The notes under the pieces were generated by a model. That model searched no databases and had not been told where the DNA came from. It worked only from the letters and a program-made list of their open reading frames with translations. This document shows, one piece after another, positions 27,392-37,977 of a stretch of 64,000 nt of DNA. This stretch comes from Pseudomonas sp. C2B4. Lineage in GTDB: Bacteria > Pseudomonadota > Gammaproteobacteria > Pseudomonadales > Pseudomonadaceae. The DNA is taken from assembly GCF_013359695.1 (NCBI RefSeq), contig NZ_JABFMU010000015.1, positions 1 through 64,000 on the forward strand. Reading direction: 5' to 3'. Each line of letters opens with the position of its first letter. The first letter of the stretch is position 1. Both the position numbers and the translations under genes were made by a program.

Positions 27392-28570
27392 TTAATTCTG
27401 ATGTAAAGCCACGCGCCGGCCACTCATGAAACACAGTGCTCCGCCCAACGCTGCCAGTGCACTCAGCGCGTAAAACATGGTCGGTGCCGGCGTGTGCATC
27501 AACAGGAAACCAGAAATAACCGGGCTCAGGGCGCCGCCGAGGGCGGCCAGGTTCTGCGCGCCGTAGTAACTGCCGCGCAGCGCTTCGGGGGCCAGGGTGT
27601 CGACGAAGAGAAACTCGGCGGGATAAATGATCATTTCCCCGAGGGTGAAGATGAACATCGCCACGCACCAACTGATCAGGCTGTCCGCCAGGCTGAAGCC
27701 GATCAACCCGAGGATGAACAGGCTGGTACCCCCAGCGATCCAGTAGCGCAAATGCTCGCGCCTGAGAAACCGCCCGATCTGGTACTGCAACAGGATCACG
27801 CTGATGGCGTTGCAGGCGAGCAGGGCGGCCATGACTTTCAGTGTGTGCTGGTCGTCGCTGGTGACCAACAGGTACTGCGACAGGTAAAAGGTAAAACGGC
27901 CGTGCACCACGGTACTGAGCAGGCATCCGCAGGTGAACATGATCAGGGTGCGGTCGTTTTTTAGCGTAATCAGTGTTTTCAGGAAGCTTTGTGCCTGACC
28001 GATTACCGGCGCCAACGCCGGGTCCCTGGCAATGCCGGTCATCAAAAAGATGCTGAAAAACGCAATGCCGCCCGCCAGCAGAAACGGTGCTAACGGGTAG
28101 ATGCCGGCAATGATCACGCCGAGCATAGGGCCGACGGCATAGCCGATATTGGTCAAGGTATAAGTCAGTGAAAACGCCTTGGCGCGTTGGCTTATCGGCA
28201 GGTTTTCACTGAGGATCGCTTTGGAACCGATGAGAAACAGCGCCGAGGCGGTTTCGGTGACCACCAGGATGACGGTGGTCAGGTAAAGATTTTCCGCGAA
28301 CGTCAGCAGCACCAGGCCGATTGCGCTGGAAAGCATGGTCAGAATCAGCAGCCGGCGTTTTTCCAGGCGATCGATGATGTAACCGCCATAGAGTGCGAGC
28401 AGGGTAGCGATAAACACTGCGATGCCCAGCAGCAAGCCAACATCCTGTTGGTTGAGGCCAAGCTTGTTGCTCAGAAACAGTGTCAGCATGGGGCTGGTGA
28501 TGGCGCGGCTGACGACGATGGTCAGCGAGCAGATCAGCAGCCGGCGAATAACGAGCGAGTAAGTGGCCAC
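27392..28570 (-). CDS. MFS transporter, MdtH-like
   Basis: 392 residues with 12 predicted spans. The MFS loop 2-3 signature is GGYIIDRLEKRRLL (about 62-75). LSENLPISQRAKAFSLTYTLTNIGYAVGP resembles the antiporter motif region of MdtH/YceL-type drug exporters. The start is GTG at 28570, with AAGGA about 15 nt upstream, which is somewhat far. Single gene with its own terminator downstream; substrate unknown. Confidence 0.8.
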   Translation of the reverse strand: MATYSLVIRRLLICSLTIVVSRAITSPMLTLFLSNKLGLNQQDVGLLLGIAVFIATLLALYGGYIIDRLEKRRLLILTMLSSAIGLVLLTFAENLYLTTVILVVTETASALFLIGSKAILSENLPISQRAKAFSLTYTLTNIGYAVGPMLGVIIAGIYPLAPFLLAGGIAFFSIFLMTGIARDPALAPVIGQAQSFLKTLITLKNDRTLIMFTCGCLLSTVVHGRFTFYLSQYLLVTSDDQHTLKVMAALLACNAISVILLQYQIGRFLRREHLRYWIAGGTSLFILGLIGFSLADSLISWCVAMFIFTLGEMIIYPAEFLFVDTLAPEALRGSYYGAQNLAALGGALSPVISGFLLMHTPAPTMFYALSALAALGGALCFMSGRRVALHQN

Positions 28571-28632
28571 GAGGGGGGCAAATGTCCTTATTCAGATTCC
28601 GTAGTGTTCGGCACTATATCGGATCACGGCCA

Positions 28633-28789
28633 TTCGCGAGCGGGCTCGCTCCCACATTTCAACGGCGTCGGATACAAAACTTGCAGCCACTGGATAACTC
28701 ATGTGGGAGCGAGCCTGCTCGCGAATAGGGAGTGTCAGACCATCTGTTTGTCACCTGACAGCCGCTTTCGCGAGCAGGCTCGCTCCCAC
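28633..28789. repeat. REP cluster, three copies
   Basis: Copies at 28633-28655 (reverse, GCGAGCGGGCTCGC variant), 28703-28725 (forward) and 28767-28789 (reverse). It lies between ugd and the MFS gene. Confidence 0.93.
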
Positions 28790-28813
28790 AGAGTCTGTGC
28801 TTGGCTGACGACC

Positions 28814-30190
28814 TCAAGCCACCGAAACAGCAGACCAGCTCTGCAATGGAATCGGCAACTTGCGCGACTCGCCACGCCCCATCGGGAAGTACATGAAACC
28901 CTTTTGGGCCAGGCGGTCGGCGTCGTAGAGATTGCGCCCGTCAAAGATCACCGGCGCATGGAGCCGCTGACGGATCAGGTCGAAATCCGGGGCCTTGAAC
29001 TGCTGCCATTCGGTGCAGATGATCAGGGCGTCGGCACCGTTGAGCACCGATTCCGGTGTGCCCATGAGCATCAGTTTCGCTTCGTCGGGGTACAGGTTCT
29101 GGGTTTCCTGCATGGCTTCCGGGTCGAACGCCCGTACGTTCGCACCCGCGGCCCACAGCGCTTCGAGCAATACCCGGCTCGGCGCGTCGCGCATGTCGTC
29201 GGTATTGGGTTTGAAGGCCAGGCCCCAGACGGCAAAGGTCTTGCCGCGCAAATCGCCCTTGTAGAAGGCTTTGATGCGTTCGAACAACTTGTGTTTTTGT
29301 CGCTGGTTGATGGCCTCCACCGCTTGCAGCAGGTCGCTGGAGCAGTGGGCCTCTTCGGCGCTGTGGATCAGGGCGCGCATGTCCTTGGGAAAGCACGAGC
29401 CGCCGTAGCCGCAACCGGGGTAGATGAAGTGGTAGCCGATGCGTGAATCGGCCCCGATGCCCAGGCGCACCGATTCGATGTCGGCACCCAGGTGTTCGGC
29501 CAGTTCGGCCATCTGGTTGATGAAGCTGATCTTGGTCGCCAGCATGCAGTTGGCGGCGTATTTGGTCAGTTCGGCGCTGCGCAGGTCCATGAACATGACG
29601 CGGTCATGGTTGCGGTTGAACGGCGCGTACAACTCACGCATCACATCACGAACTTCGTCGCGCTCGCAGCCGATGACGATGCGGTCCGGGCGCCGGCAAT
29701 CGGCCACGGCCGAGCCTTCCTTGAGAAACTCGGGGTTGGAGACGATATCGAACTGCAGCAACCGACCCACCTTGATCAGGCATTTGTCGATGTGCGTACG
29801 CAAGGCATCGCCTGTACCCACCGGCACCGTGGATTTCTCCACCAGGATCACCGGTTGTTCACGGTGCCGCGCCACGGCTTCACCCACTGCCAGTACGTAG
29901 CGCAAGTCCGCCGAGCCATCGTCTCGGGACGGCGTACCTACCGCGATGAACAACACCTGGCCATGTTGCACGGCGAGCTTTTCGTCCGTGGTGAACTGCA
30001 GCCGTTTGGCGTCCAGGCTTTCGCGCACCAGGCTGGCCAGCCCGGGTTCGAAAATGCTCACGTGGCCTTGTTGCAGCAGCTCGACCTTTTTCGGGTCAAT
30101 GTCCATGCACACCACGTCATGGCCGACTTCAGCCAGAACGGCCGCCTGGACCAGGCCAACATAACCGCTACCAAATACACTGATCTTCAT
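28814..30190 (-). CDS. ugd: UDP-glucose 6-dehydrogenase
   Basis: 458 residues. N-terminal NAD domain [20 protein letters not shown], the STVPVGTG and [11 protein letters not shown] motifs, catalytic Cys in [13 protein letters not shown] (about 265) and the C-terminal UDP-binding part ([18 protein letters not shown]). It oxidises UDP-glucose to UDP-glucuronate, the first precursor of L-Ara4N. Last gene of the arn operon; start ATG 30190 overlaps arnF by 4 nt. Confidence 0.95.
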   Translation of the reverse strand: MKISVFGSGYVGLVQAAVLAEVGHDVVCMDIDPKKVELLQQGHVSIFEPGLASLVRESLDAKRLQFTTDEKLAVQHGQVLFIAVGTPSRDDGSADLRYVLAVGEAVARHREQPVILVEKSTVPVGTGDALRTHIDKCLIKVGRLLQFDIVSNPEFLKEGSAVADCRRPDRIVIGCERDEVRDVMRELYAPFNRNHDRVMFMDLRSAELTKYAANCMLATKISFINQMAELAEHLGADIESVRLGIGADSRIGYHFIYPGCGYGGSCFPKDMRALIHSAEEAHCSSDLLQAVEAINQRQKHKLFERIKAFYKGDLRGKTFAVWGLAFKPNTDDMRDAPSRVLLEALWAAGANVRAFDPEAMQETQNLYPDEAKLMLMGTPESVLNGADALIICTEWQQFKAPDFDLIRQRLHAPVIFDGRNLYDADRLAQKGFMYFPMGRGESRKLPIPLQSWSAVSVA

Positions 30191-30588
30191 GGGGCACTCC
30201 TGAGTTCGGGCGCGTAAGCAGGTCGAGAGTTGATGGTGATGACGCCGAGGATGACCAGGGCCACCCCGAGGCTTTTGGAAAGACTGAAGTCTTCATGGAA
30301 GAACGGCAGGCTGGCAGCGGCCAGATACACCAGCGCGTAGCTGATGCTCAGCAGCGAGTAGGCGCGACCGAGGGGCAGATCGCGCAGGGCGACGAGCCAG
30401 CAGAGCATCGACAGGGCGTAGGCCAGGATGGCGACCAGCACCACGGCGATGGCCGCGGGATCAATGCCGCCGCCAAGCCAGTGCTCCGGCAGCGGCAGGC
30501 GACTCATGCTCCAGCGCATGCCCAGTTGTGCAGCACTGACCAGCAGCACGCTGCCCAGCGCAAAGGTGATGCCGCGATACCGAGTCAT
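30187..30588 (-). CDS. arnF: L-Ara4N-phosphoundecaprenol flippase subunit ArnF
   Basis: 133 residues from ATG 30588, four spans (about 8-25, 45-65, 75-95 and 105-122), EmrE/SMR-like. Pairs with ArnE to flip undecaprenyl-phosphate-L-Ara4N to the periplasmic face. It overlaps arnE upstream and ugd downstream by 4 nt each. The longer open frame (to 30807) would run back into arnE and is not used. Confidence 0.88.
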   Translation of the reverse strand: MTRYRGITFALGSVLLVSAAQLGMRWSMSRLPLPEHWLGGGIDPAAIAVVLVAILAYALSMLCWLVALRDLPLGRAYSLLSISYALVYLAAASLPFFHEDFSLSKSLGVALVILGVITINSRPAYAPELRSAP

Positions 30589-30929
30589 GCGTGTTGCCCC
30601 AGCAAAGCCACACCGCCGATCACCAGCGCCACGCCCAGCCAATGGCGACTGTCGACGGTTTCCTGGAACACGAAGCGCGCCACCAGGGTGATCAGCACGA
30701 AATTGAGGCTCAGCATCGGGTAGGCAATGCCCACTTCGAGGCGCTGCAGCACCAGCAGCCACACCAGCAAGCCGAGCCCCAACGAGACCAGCGCCAGCCA
30801 CAACCATGGCGAGCGCAGTTTCGTGCTCAAGTTCGACGCCTGGCCACGCCAGCTTTCCACGGCGTACTTCTGGGCGATCTGACCCAGGCAGGTGAGCAGG
30901 CAGGCGGCCAGCAACAGAAGCAGGCTCAT
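30585..30929 (-). CDS. arnE: L-Ara4N-phosphoundecaprenol flippase subunit ArnE
   Basis: 114 residues, four spans, of the same SMR-like family as ArnF ([39 protein letters not shown]). Expected heterodimer with ArnF in the inner membrane. It sits between arnT and arnF with 4-nt overlaps on both sides. Confidence 0.88.
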   Translation of the reverse strand: MSLLLLLAACLLTCLGQIAQKYAVESWRGQASNLSTKLRSPWLWLALVSLGLGLLVWLLVLQRLEVGIAYPMLSLNFVLITLVARFVFQETVDSRHWLGVALVIGGVALLGQHA

Positions 30930-32575
30930 GGCGCCGTCCGGGGAATGATCAGAATCACGATGTTGCCTTGTTCATAGCGCTTGCCGTCCTTGGGCAGCCG
31001 TTCAAGTTCGCGCAGCTCGTCGTCGCCCTTGACCCGCATCACCACGCCCACCGAGCCTTGCTGGCGGGCGTCGTGCATCCACTGCTGGACCTGGCCGGGA
31101 TCGACGCGCTGCTGTACGCCCTCAGGATAAGCAAGGCCATATTTCAGTTCGCCTATCGTGTTGTACAAAGCCACGTTCGGCCGCTTCAAGCGCCAGGCCA
31201 GGGCCGACGCAGCGCCCAGGTCATTGCTGAGCAACCGCTCGGTCTGGCCGAGCTCCGCGGCGTGTTCGAGGATGAACTGATCGGGCATCTTGTTGGCGAC
31301 GACCGAATGGGGCAGCCCCGCCGGCAGCAGTCCGATCAGCAGCAGGCTGCCGAAGGCCGGGGCGGCCCAGCATTGCAGGGGGCGAAAGGCTTGCAGCAGG
31401 TTGGCCATGATCCAGCCGGTCAGGCCGATGAACACCAGCACCAGGTTGTGCAGTTCATGGTCGTACAAGGGTTTTTTCAGCTGCAGGTAGACCAGGGCCA
31501 GGAGCGTGACCATCCCCAGCGCCAGGTTGAGCAGGCCATTGATGCCCAGGGCGCGGCCTTGCCCAAGTTTCAGGCGATCGGCCAGGGTGTGTCCCAGCAG
31601 CAGGGCCAATGGCAGCAGGCACGGCAGGATGTAACTGGGCAATTTGCCTTTGCTGATGCTGAAAAACAGCAGCGGCATCAACAGCCACAACAGCAGGAAG
31701 GCGATATTGGCCTGGCGCCGGGTCTGCCAGGCCTGTTTCAGCGCCGGTGGCAGCAGGGCCGCCCACGGCAGGCTGAACGCCACCAGCAGTGGCAGGTAAT
31801 ACCACCAGGGGGCGTCATGCTGGGCGTCGTCCCCGGCGAAGCGACGGATGTGTTCGTGCCAGAAGAAGAATCGCCAGTAATCGGGTTCCCGGGCATGCAC
31901 CGCCAGGACCCATGGCAGGCTGACGGCGATGGCCACCCCAATCGCCAGGGGGCCGTAGACCAGCAGTTCACGCCAGCGCTTTTGCCAGAGCATCCAGGGC
32001 AGGGCGATCAGCACCGGCAGCAGCCAGGCGAGAAAGCCCTTGGTCATGAACCCCATGCCGCACGCCAGCCCCAGCACCGTCCAGCCGATCAGGCGAGGGC
32101 CACGGTCGACGCTGTCCAGGGCAAACCACAGGGCCACCAGGCTCAGGTTCACCCAAAAGGTGAATTGCGGATCGAGGTTGGCATAACCCGCCGCGCCGGC
32201 AATCACGGTGAGGCTCATGTACAGCAACGCGCAGGCGAAGCTCTTGCGCGGCTCGTTCCACAAGCGCCGGGCAATGAGGTAGCACAGCAAGACGCTTAAA
32301 CCGGTACTGAGCACCGAGGCGATGCGCACGCCGAACAGGTTCTGCCCGAAGATCATCTGACCGAGGGCAATCATCCAGTAACCGGCCGCCGGCTTTTCGA
32401 AATAGCGCAGGCTCATGAAGTGCGGCGATACCCAGTTGCCGCTCAGGAGCATGTCCTGGCTGATCTGGGCGTAGCGTGTTTCATCGGGAATCCACAGGCC
32501 GTGGCTGCCCAGCGGCAGCAGGTACGCCAGCGCCATGATGGCCAGCAACATCGGCAATGCCCAGCGTCTGCTCAT
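30926..32575 (-). CDS. arnT: Undecaprenyl phosphate-L-Ara4N:lipid A transferase ArnT
   Basis: 549 residues from ATG 32575. A GT-C glycosyltransferase: about 12 spans in the first 400 residues, the acidic periplasmic loop [16 protein letters not shown] (DE catalytic pair, about 29-35), [21 protein letters not shown], then a soluble periplasmic C-terminal domain. It transfers L-Ara4N from the lipid carrier to lipid A phosphates on the periplasmic side, lowering polymyxin binding. 4-nt overlaps with arnD and arnE. Confidence 0.95.
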   Translation of the reverse strand: MSRRWALPMLLAIMALAYLLPLGSHGLWIPDETRYAQISQDMLLSGNWVSPHFMSLRYFEKPAAGYWMIALGQMIFGQNLFGVRIASVLSTGLSVLLCYLIARRLWNEPRKSFACALLYMSLTVIAGAAGYANLDPQFTFWVNLSLVALWFALDSVDRGPRLIGWTVLGLACGMGFMTKGFLAWLLPVLIALPWMLWQKRWRELLVYGPLAIGVAIAVSLPWVLAVHAREPDYWRFFFWHEHIRRFAGDDAQHDAPWWYYLPLLVAFSLPWAALLPPALKQAWQTRRQANIAFLLLWLLMPLLFFSISKGKLPSYILPCLLPLALLLGHTLADRLKLGQGRALGINGLLNLALGMVTLLALVYLQLKKPLYDHELHNLVLVFIGLTGWIMANLLQAFRPLQCWAAPAFGSLLLIGLLPAGLPHSVVANKMPDQFILEHAAELGQTERLLSNDLGAASALAWRLKRPNVALYNTIGELKYGLAYPEGVQQRVDPGQVQQWMHDARQQGSVGVVMRVKGDDELRELERLPKDGKRYEQGNIVILIIPRTAP

Positions 32576-33456
32576 GCGCCTTGCACTCCCAGCCAACCTT
32601 CACGGCCCTCCAGCGCGCCGCGTATCACGCGGCCGGCCGTCAGGTTGTCTGGGTTTGCTGGCAGCAGATCGCCCAGCGGTTGAAAAGAAATACCTCGCTG
32701 GCGCGCATCGGCCAGCAGTTGACGAAAATCGTGGGCCATCAGAATCCCTTCTACTTCGGCGTGGATCGTGTAGACGTTGAGTTTCCCGGGGGTGAATCGA
32801 TCGAGAATGAAGGCGTTGAAATCCCTGGCGGCGAGGTTCGGGCCGACCACTTCATCGAAGGTCGGCAGGTCCACCGGGATCTGCGGCACACCCGGCCGGC
32901 CATCGGCCAGGATCGGCCGGAACAGGCCATGGCCCCGGCAATCGCTGTTATAGCGAAAGCCAAAGGCTTGCTTGGCCTCGATGACGCGCTCATCCGCGCG
33001 CCAGCCGGCGACGGCCGAGCACCAGACATGCTCGCCGAGGATGTCGTGAAGCGTGTCCACGCCCTGACGTATCTGCTCGACCAACTGCGCATCGCGCCAA
33101 CGACCGGCGTTGGCTTGCCAGCCGTGGTGATCCCAGGCGTGCAGGCCGACTTCATGTCCGGCTGCCCTGGCCCGGCGCATCAGATGCCCGAGGTCGCGCC
33201 CAATGGGTTTTCCGGGCCAGGCAGTGCCGGCCAGCAGGATGTCCCAGCCGTACAGGCCGGCCGCGTTGGAACGGAGCATTTTCCAGAGAAATTGCGGACG
33301 GATCAGGCGCCACAGGTGCCGACCCATATTGTCGGGGCCGACGCTGAAGAAAAAGGTCGCCTTGATCTGTGCTTCATCCAGCAGGTCCAACAGTCGCGGC
33401 ACCCCCTCTCGGGTGCCGCGGTAGGTGTCGACATCGATTCGTAGGCCTGCCTGCAT
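32572..33456 (-). CDS. arnD: 4-deoxy-4-formamido-L-Ara-phosphoundecaprenol deformylase ArnD
   Basis: 294 residues of the polysaccharide-deacetylase (NodB) fold. The metal-site Asp is in [12 protein letters not shown] (D8/D10) and the metal-binding His pair in [13 protein letters not shown] (about 105-115). It removes the formyl group from undecaprenyl-P-L-Ara4FN at the cytoplasmic face. The start codon overlaps the arnA stop by one base (TGATG), and the stop overlaps arnT by 4 nt. Confidence 0.95.
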   Translation of the reverse strand: MQAGLRIDVDTYRGTREGVPRLLDLLDEAQIKATFFFSVGPDNMGRHLWRLIRPQFLWKMLRSNAAGLYGWDILLAGTAWPGKPIGRDLGHLMRRARAAGHEVGLHAWDHHGWQANAGRWRDAQLVEQIRQGVDTLHDILGEHVWCSAVAGWRADERVIEAKQAFGFRYNSDCRGHGLFRPILADGRPGVPQIPVDLPTFDEVVGPNLAARDFNAFILDRFTPGKLNVYTIHAEVEGILMAHDFRQLLADARQRGISFQPLGDLLPANPDNLTAGRVIRGALEGREGWLGVQGA

Positions 33457-35462
33457 CAGTAGGCTTCTTCTTTGGAAAGCGCCGCGATTTCGAGCATCGC
33501 CTCGCGCAGGAAGAAGTCCAGGGTATTGCCGATGGTTTCATGCATTTCCACGGTCGGCGCCCAGTCCAGCAGGCGTTTGGCGTTGGCGATGCTCGGTTTG
33601 CGGTGGGACACGTCCTGGTAACCACTGCCGTAGAACGCCTTGCTTTCGATATCGCGGAACCCGGCGAACGGCGGGAAGTTGTGACGCAACGGATGCGCTT
33701 CGAACTGGCGCAACAACTCTTCGCCCAACTGGCGGATGCTGGCTTCGTTGTCCGGGTTGCCGATGTTGATGATCTGGCCATTGCAGGCGTCGTTGTCGTT
33801 GTCGATGATCCGCGCCAGGGCTTCGACGCCGTCGGCAATGTCCGTGAAGCAGCGCTTCTGCTCGCCGCCATCGAACAGGCGGATCGGCGTGCCTTCCACC
33901 AGGTTCAGGATCAACTGGGTAATCGCCCGGGAACTGCCGATGCGTGCCGAGTCCAGCCGGTCGAGGCGCGGGCCCATCCAGTTGAAGGGGCGGAACAGGG
34001 TGAAGTTCAGGCCTTTCTGGCCGTAGGCCCAGATCACCCGGTCGAGCAATTGCTTGGACGTGGAGTAGATCCAGCGCTGCTTGTTGATCGGGCCTACGAT
34101 CAGGTTGGAGTTGTCTTCATCGAAGTTGCTGTCCTGGCACATGCCATAGACTTCCGAGGTCGACGGGAAAATCACCCGCTTGTTGTATTTGACGCAGTAG
34201 CGAACCAGCTTCAGGTTCTCTTCAAAATCCAGTTCGAACACCCGCAGAGGGTTGCGCGTGTACTCGATCGGCGTGGCAATCGCCACCAACGGCAGGACCA
34301 CGTCGCACTTCTTGATGTGGTACTCGATCCACTCGGAGTGAATGCTGATGTCGCCTTCGACGAAGTGGAAGTTCGGATGGCTGCGCAGGCGTTCGATGGC
34401 GTCCGAGCCGATATCCAGGCCATAGACTTCATAGCGGTCGTCGCGCAGCAGGCGTTCGGACAAGTGATTGCCGATGAAGCCGTTGACACCGAGGATCAGT
34501 ACTCGGGTGCGCCGAGGCGCGCGAGCGGACTGGGCATCGCTTAACAGGGAACCGTCCACCAGCCCCAGTTCATTGGCCAGTTGCGGGCCGCTCAGGTACA
34601 GGCCGTTGTCGTTGCGCTGACCGGCGCTGATCACCAGCGAGTCTTCACCGCAGGCGATACGCAGCGGATCGACGCTGAGCACCCGGCCTGGCGCCTGGCC
34701 GTCATTGCCCTTGACGACCTGCGCGCTCCAGACAATCAGCTTGTGCTCACCCACCGCGCAGAATGCGCCCGGATAAGGTTGGGTCACGGCGCGGACCAGG
34801 TTGAACAAAGCTTGCGCAGGTCTGTGCCACAGCAGTTTGCCGTCAGCGGCGGTGCGCCGGCCAAACACCGTGGCCTGGCTCTCCTCCTGCGGGGTTTCAC
34901 TGACTTTGCCCTGTAGCAGGGCCGGCAGCGTGTCGCGCAGCAGGTCGACGGCGGCCACGCGTAACTTGCCGTGCAGGCTGAGCGCGGTATCCGTGGGGTC
35001 GATGGCCACCCGTTGCTGGGCGAGGATGGCGCCAGCGTCGGCGCGTTTGACCATGCGATGCAGGGTCACGCCGGTTTCGCTTTCACCATTGACCAGCACC
35101 CAGTTGGCCGGTGCGCGACCGCGATAGCGTGGCAACAGCGAGCCGTGCAGGTTGAAGGCGCCTTTTCGGGCAATGGCCAGCAGCGGTTCGCTCAGCAGAT
35201 TGCGGTAGTAGAACGAGAACAGGTAATCGGGATCGAGTTTGGCGATGCGCTCGATCCACAGCGGGTGGTTGGCATCCTCCGGCGCGTGCACCGGGATGCC
35301 TTTGCGCGCACAAAGCTGCGCCACGGAGCCATAGAAGGTGTTTTCCCCGGGATCGTCGGCGTGGGTAAACACAGCGGCGATGTCATAGCCGGCGTCGAGC
35401 AGTGTTTCAATGCCGGCGCAGCCAATATCGTGATAGGCGAAGACAACAGCGTTTGCGGTCAT
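33456..35462 (-). CDS. arnA: Bifunctional UDP-L-Ara4N formyltransferase / UDP-glucuronate decarboxylase ArnA
   Basis: 668 residues from ATG 35462 (E. coli 660). The N-terminal formyltransferase (about 1-305) has [19 protein letters not shown] and the Asp in [11 protein letters not shown]. The C-terminal dehydrogenase (about 318-665) has NAD motif [24 protein letters not shown] and the Tyr/Lys pair in [14 protein letters not shown]. It decarboxylates UDP-GlcA to UDP-Ara4O and later formylates UDP-L-Ara4N. The frame opens further upstream inside arnC but is not used; 4-nt overlap with arnC. Confidence 0.95.
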   Translation of the reverse strand: MTANAVVFAYHDIGCAGIETLLDAGYDIAAVFTHADDPGENTFYGSVAQLCARKGIPVHAPEDANHPLWIERIAKLDPDYLFSFYYRNLLSEPLLAIARKGAFNLHGSLLPRYRGRAPANWVLVNGESETGVTLHRMVKRADAGAILAQQRVAIDPTDTALSLHGKLRVAAVDLLRDTLPALLQGKVSETPQEESQATVFGRRTAADGKLLWHRPAQALFNLVRAVTQPYPGAFCAVGEHKLIVWSAQVVKGNDGQAPGRVLSVDPLRIACGEDSLVISAGQRNDNGLYLSGPQLANELGLVDGSLLSDAQSARAPRRTRVLILGVNGFIGNHLSERLLRDDRYEVYGLDIGSDAIERLRSHPNFHFVEGDISIHSEWIEYHIKKCDVVLPLVAIATPIEYTRNPLRVFELDFEENLKLVRYCVKYNKRVIFPSTSEVYGMCQDSNFDEDNSNLIVGPINKQRWIYSTSKQLLDRVIWAYGQKGLNFTLFRPFNWMGPRLDRLDSARIGSSRAITQLILNLVEGTPIRLFDGGEQKRCFTDIADGVEALARIIDNDNDACNGQIINIGNPDNEASIRQLGEELLRQFEAHPLRHNFPPFAGFRDIESKAFYGSGYQDVSHRKPSIANAKRLLDWAPTVEMHETIGNTLDFFLREAMLEIAALSKEEAY

Positions 35463-36478
35463 GGAAGAACCCGATGAGTCGTAGAGGAAGTAGGGCGATC
35501 GGTGCTGGTAACGGCAACAGGGGCGGCGGGCTTGCTGCGCAGCACCTTTTCGACAAAGAAACGGGGGCGGGCGCGGACGTCGCTGTACATGCGTCCCAGG
35601 TATTCGCCCAACAGACCCATGCCGATGAATTGGCCGCCGGTGAACACGAACAGCACGGCGAACAACACGAAGGTGCCGTCGCCGGCCCAACTGCTGCCGA
35701 AGGCCAGGCGCAGGACAATCAGCGCCATGGCGAACAGCACGCCGAGGGCCGCCATGCCGAAGCCGACAATGCTCAACAACCGGAGGGGCGTGGTGGTCAT
35801 GCAGGTGACCAGGTCGAACATCAGGTTGACCAGGCGCATGGGGCTGTATCGGGATTCCCCGTGCTCGCGCTCGGCGTGGTTCACGAGGATTTCCGTGGTG
35901 TGCCGGGCGAAGCTGTTGGCCAGGATCGGAATGAAGGTGCTGCGCTCGCGGCAGGCGAGCATCGCGTCGACGATGGTGCGGCGATAGGCGCGCAACATGC
36001 AGCCGTAGTCACTCATGGCCACGCCGGTGGAGCGTTGTACGGCGAGGTTGATGAGTTTCGACGGCCAGCGGCGCAGGGCCGAGTCCTGACGGTTGTTGCG
36101 CACCGTGGCGACCACGTCGTAGCCGAGTTCGGCCTGGGCGACCAGTCGCGGGATTTCCTCGGGCGGGTTTTGCAGATCGGCGTCGAGGGTGATGACCAGA
36201 TCACCCTTGCTCTGCTCGAAGCCGGCCATGATCGCGGCGTGCTGGCCGTAATTGCGATTGAGTATGACCGCCACCACCGGGCTGCCCGGGCGGGACGCGG
36301 CTTGCTCCAGAAGGTAGGCGGAGTCGTCACGGCTGCCGTCGTCGACCAGCACGATTTCGTAGGCGTGGTGCAGTTGCTGGCAGGCCGCTTCGGTACGGCG
36401 CAGCAGCTCCGGCAGGCTGGCTTGTTCGTTGTAGACCGGGATGACGATCGACACGACGTTTATCGGGTAAGGTCTCAC
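35459..36478 (-). CDS. arnC: Undecaprenyl-phosphate Ara4FN transferase ArnC
   Basis: 339 residues from GTG 36478. A GT-2 domain (about 8-235) has [30 protein letters not shown] and the DxD motif TLDADLQNP. Two C-terminal membrane spans follow (about 235-262 and 272-300). It moves the formylated sugar from UDP to undecaprenyl phosphate at the inner face of the membrane. GTG overlaps the arnB TGA by 4 nt, and the stop overlaps the arnA start. Confidence 0.95.
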   Translation of the reverse strand: MRPYPINVVSIVIPVYNEQASLPELLRRTEAACQQLHHAYEIVLVDDGSRDDSAYLLEQAASRPGSPVVAVILNRNYGQHAAIMAGFEQSKGDLVITLDADLQNPPEEIPRLVAQAELGYDVVATVRNNRQDSALRRWPSKLINLAVQRSTGVAMSDYGCMLRAYRRTIVDAMLACRERSTFIPILANSFARHTTEILVNHAEREHGESRYSPMRLVNLMFDLVTCMTTTPLRLLSIVGFGMAALGVLFAMALIVLRLAFGSSWAGDGTFVLFAVLFVFTGGQFIGMGLLGEYLGRMYSDVRARPRFFVEKVLRSKPAAPVAVTSTDRPTSSTTHRVLP

Positions 36479-37623
36479 AGGCTTCTGTCCAGGCAGTTTT
36501 CGATGGCGCCGACAACGCGTTCGACGTCATCGGTGGTCATGTCGGGGAACAGCGGGATCGAGCACAGGCGCGCCGAGTTCCATTCGGTATTGGGCAGGTG
36601 AACGGCGGGGAAGCGTTTGCGGTACCAGGTGTGCAGGTGCGTGGCAATGAAGTGAATGCCAGTGCCGATGTTCTGTTCCTGCAAGGCTTTCATGAACGCC
36701 TCGCGATCCAGTCCGCAGCGTTCCGGATCGATGCGCAGGATGAACAGGTGCCAGGCGTGCTGTTGCGGATAGGTCGGCAGGGCCAGCGGTTGCACCGGCA
36801 GGCCTTCAAGCCGCTGCAGGTAATGTCTGGCCAGTTGCGTGCGTTTGGCGTTGATCTCGTCCAGCCGCTCCAGTTGCACCAGCGCAATGGCGGCGTTGAT
36901 ATCGGCCAGGTTGTATTTGAAACCGGGTTCGACCACCTGCGCCTGGGGCTTGCGGCCATGGGTCAAGCGGTCGTAGGCATCGACGCCCAGGCCGTGGAAC
37001 TTGAGCATGCGAACCCGATTGGCGAGCGCCTCGTCGTCGGTGACCAACATCGCGCCCTCGGCGCAGGTCATGTTCTTGATCGCATGGAACGAGAAAATCG
37101 CCGTGCCTTTGGCGCCGACGCGACGCCCCCTGTAAAGGGTGCCGGCGGCGTGGGCGGCGTCTTCGATCACCGCGACACCGTGTTTATCGGCCAGCGCATA
37201 CAAAGGATCGAGGTCGAACGCCGCGCCGGCGTAGTGGACCGGGATGATCGCCATGGTACGCGGGGTGATTGCCGCCTCGATGCTCGCCAGGTCACTCATC
37301 AAGGTGTCGGGGTCAACGTCGACGAATACCGGTGTGGCACCCAGCAGGCAAATCATGTTGGCCGTGGACACCCAGGTCTGCGACGGGGTGATGACTTCAT
37401 CGCCGGGGCCGATCCCGAGGGCGAGCAACGTGACATGCATTGCGCCAGTGGCCGAGGACAATGCGACGGCATGACGGCAACCGACATAGTGGGCGAAGTG
37501 TTCTTCCAGTTGCTGGTTTTTCGCGCCGGTGGTGATCCAGCCCGAGCGCAGAACTTGCTCTACGGCGGTGATTTCTTCATCGCCGATACTGGGGCGGGAG
37601 AAGGGGAGAAACGCATCACTCAT
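36475..37623 (-). CDS. arnB: UDP-4-amino-4-deoxy-L-arabinose aminotransferase ArnB
   Basis: 382 residues of the DegT/DnrJ/EryC1 PLP family. PLP Lys K183 in [13 protein letters not shown] and cofactor-ring Asp D155 in [24 protein letters not shown] binds phosphate. It converts UDP-Ara4O to UDP-L-Ara4N using glutamate. First gene of the eight-gene operon; ATG 37623 with GAGG upstream. A compact hairpin lies in its leader (37650-37665) and a PhoP-box-like repeat about 145 bp upstream. Confidence 0.95.
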   Translation of the reverse strand: MSDAFLPFSRPSIGDEEITAVEQVLRSGWITTGAKNQQLEEHFAHYVGCRHAVALSSATGAMHVTLLALGIGPGDEVITPSQTWVSTANMICLLGATPVFVDVDPDTLMSDLASIEAAITPRTMAIIPVHYAGAAFDLDPLYALADKHGVAVIEDAAHAAGTLYRGRRVGAKGTAIFSFHAIKNMTCAEGAMLVTDDEALANRVRMLKFHGLGVDAYDRLTHGRKPQAQVVEPGFKYNLADINAAIALVQLERLDEINAKRTQLARHYLQRLEGLPVQPLALPTYPQQHAWHLFILRIDPERCGLDREAFMKALQEQNIGTGIHFIATHLHTWYRKRFPAVHLPNTEWNSARLCSIPLFPDMTTDDVERVVGAIENCLDRSL

Positions 37624-37649
37624 GAAGAACCTCGGGACGTGGCTCGTCC

Positions 37650-37665
37650 TTCGGCAAATGCCGAA
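37650..37665 (-). promoter_or_regulatory. Hairpin in arnB leader
   Basis: TTCGGCA-AA-TGCCGAA, perfect 7-bp arms, 27 bp before the arnB ATG and about 15 bp before its GAGG ribosome site. It could be an operator or an RNA hairpin near the translation start. Confidence 0.35.
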
Positions 37666-37765
37666 AGAATCAGGAATTCAAGGGGTTAACCGCCGGCATG
37701 CGACGGACCGTAATTGACTTTTACGGCCATGGCCGGCAGTTTGGGAGCCTGTTTGCGGGCTCACC

Positions 37766-37782
37766 GGTTTATCGAAGGTTAT
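37766..37782 (+). promoter_or_regulatory. PhoP-box-like direct repeat upstream of arn
   Basis: GGTTTA TCGAA GGTTAT matches the PhoP-box layout (two GGTTTA-type hexamers, 5-bp spacer) with two mismatches in the second hexamer. It lies 143 bp upstream of the arnB start, on the opposite strand. Confidence 0.35.
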
Positions 37783-37977
37783 GCCCGTTTTTGTCAAAGG
37801 AACATGAAAAAACGGTGCTGGAATCGTTTATCTCAAAGCCATTAAGCGGCTGTTCAGACTTCTACCGTTTATCGCGACTCGTTAAAGAAAAGTCCTACGG
37901 AAGTGCCGCTCTCTACATGAGTCATGTTTCATTTCTTAGTTGTTTTACTGAATTGTTTTTATTAAAGGCTGTTTCGT

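Larger units (their letters stand above)
37624..37977. other. Divergent intergenic region, arnB / recombinase
   Basis: 354 bp without a convincing gene. The part near arnB holds a short perfect hairpin; the middle holds GGTTTA-N5-GGTTAT. The last 190 bp before the recombinase are AT-rich and carry CGTTTATC twice. A 95-codon frame at 37698-37985 was rejected. Confidence 0.6.
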
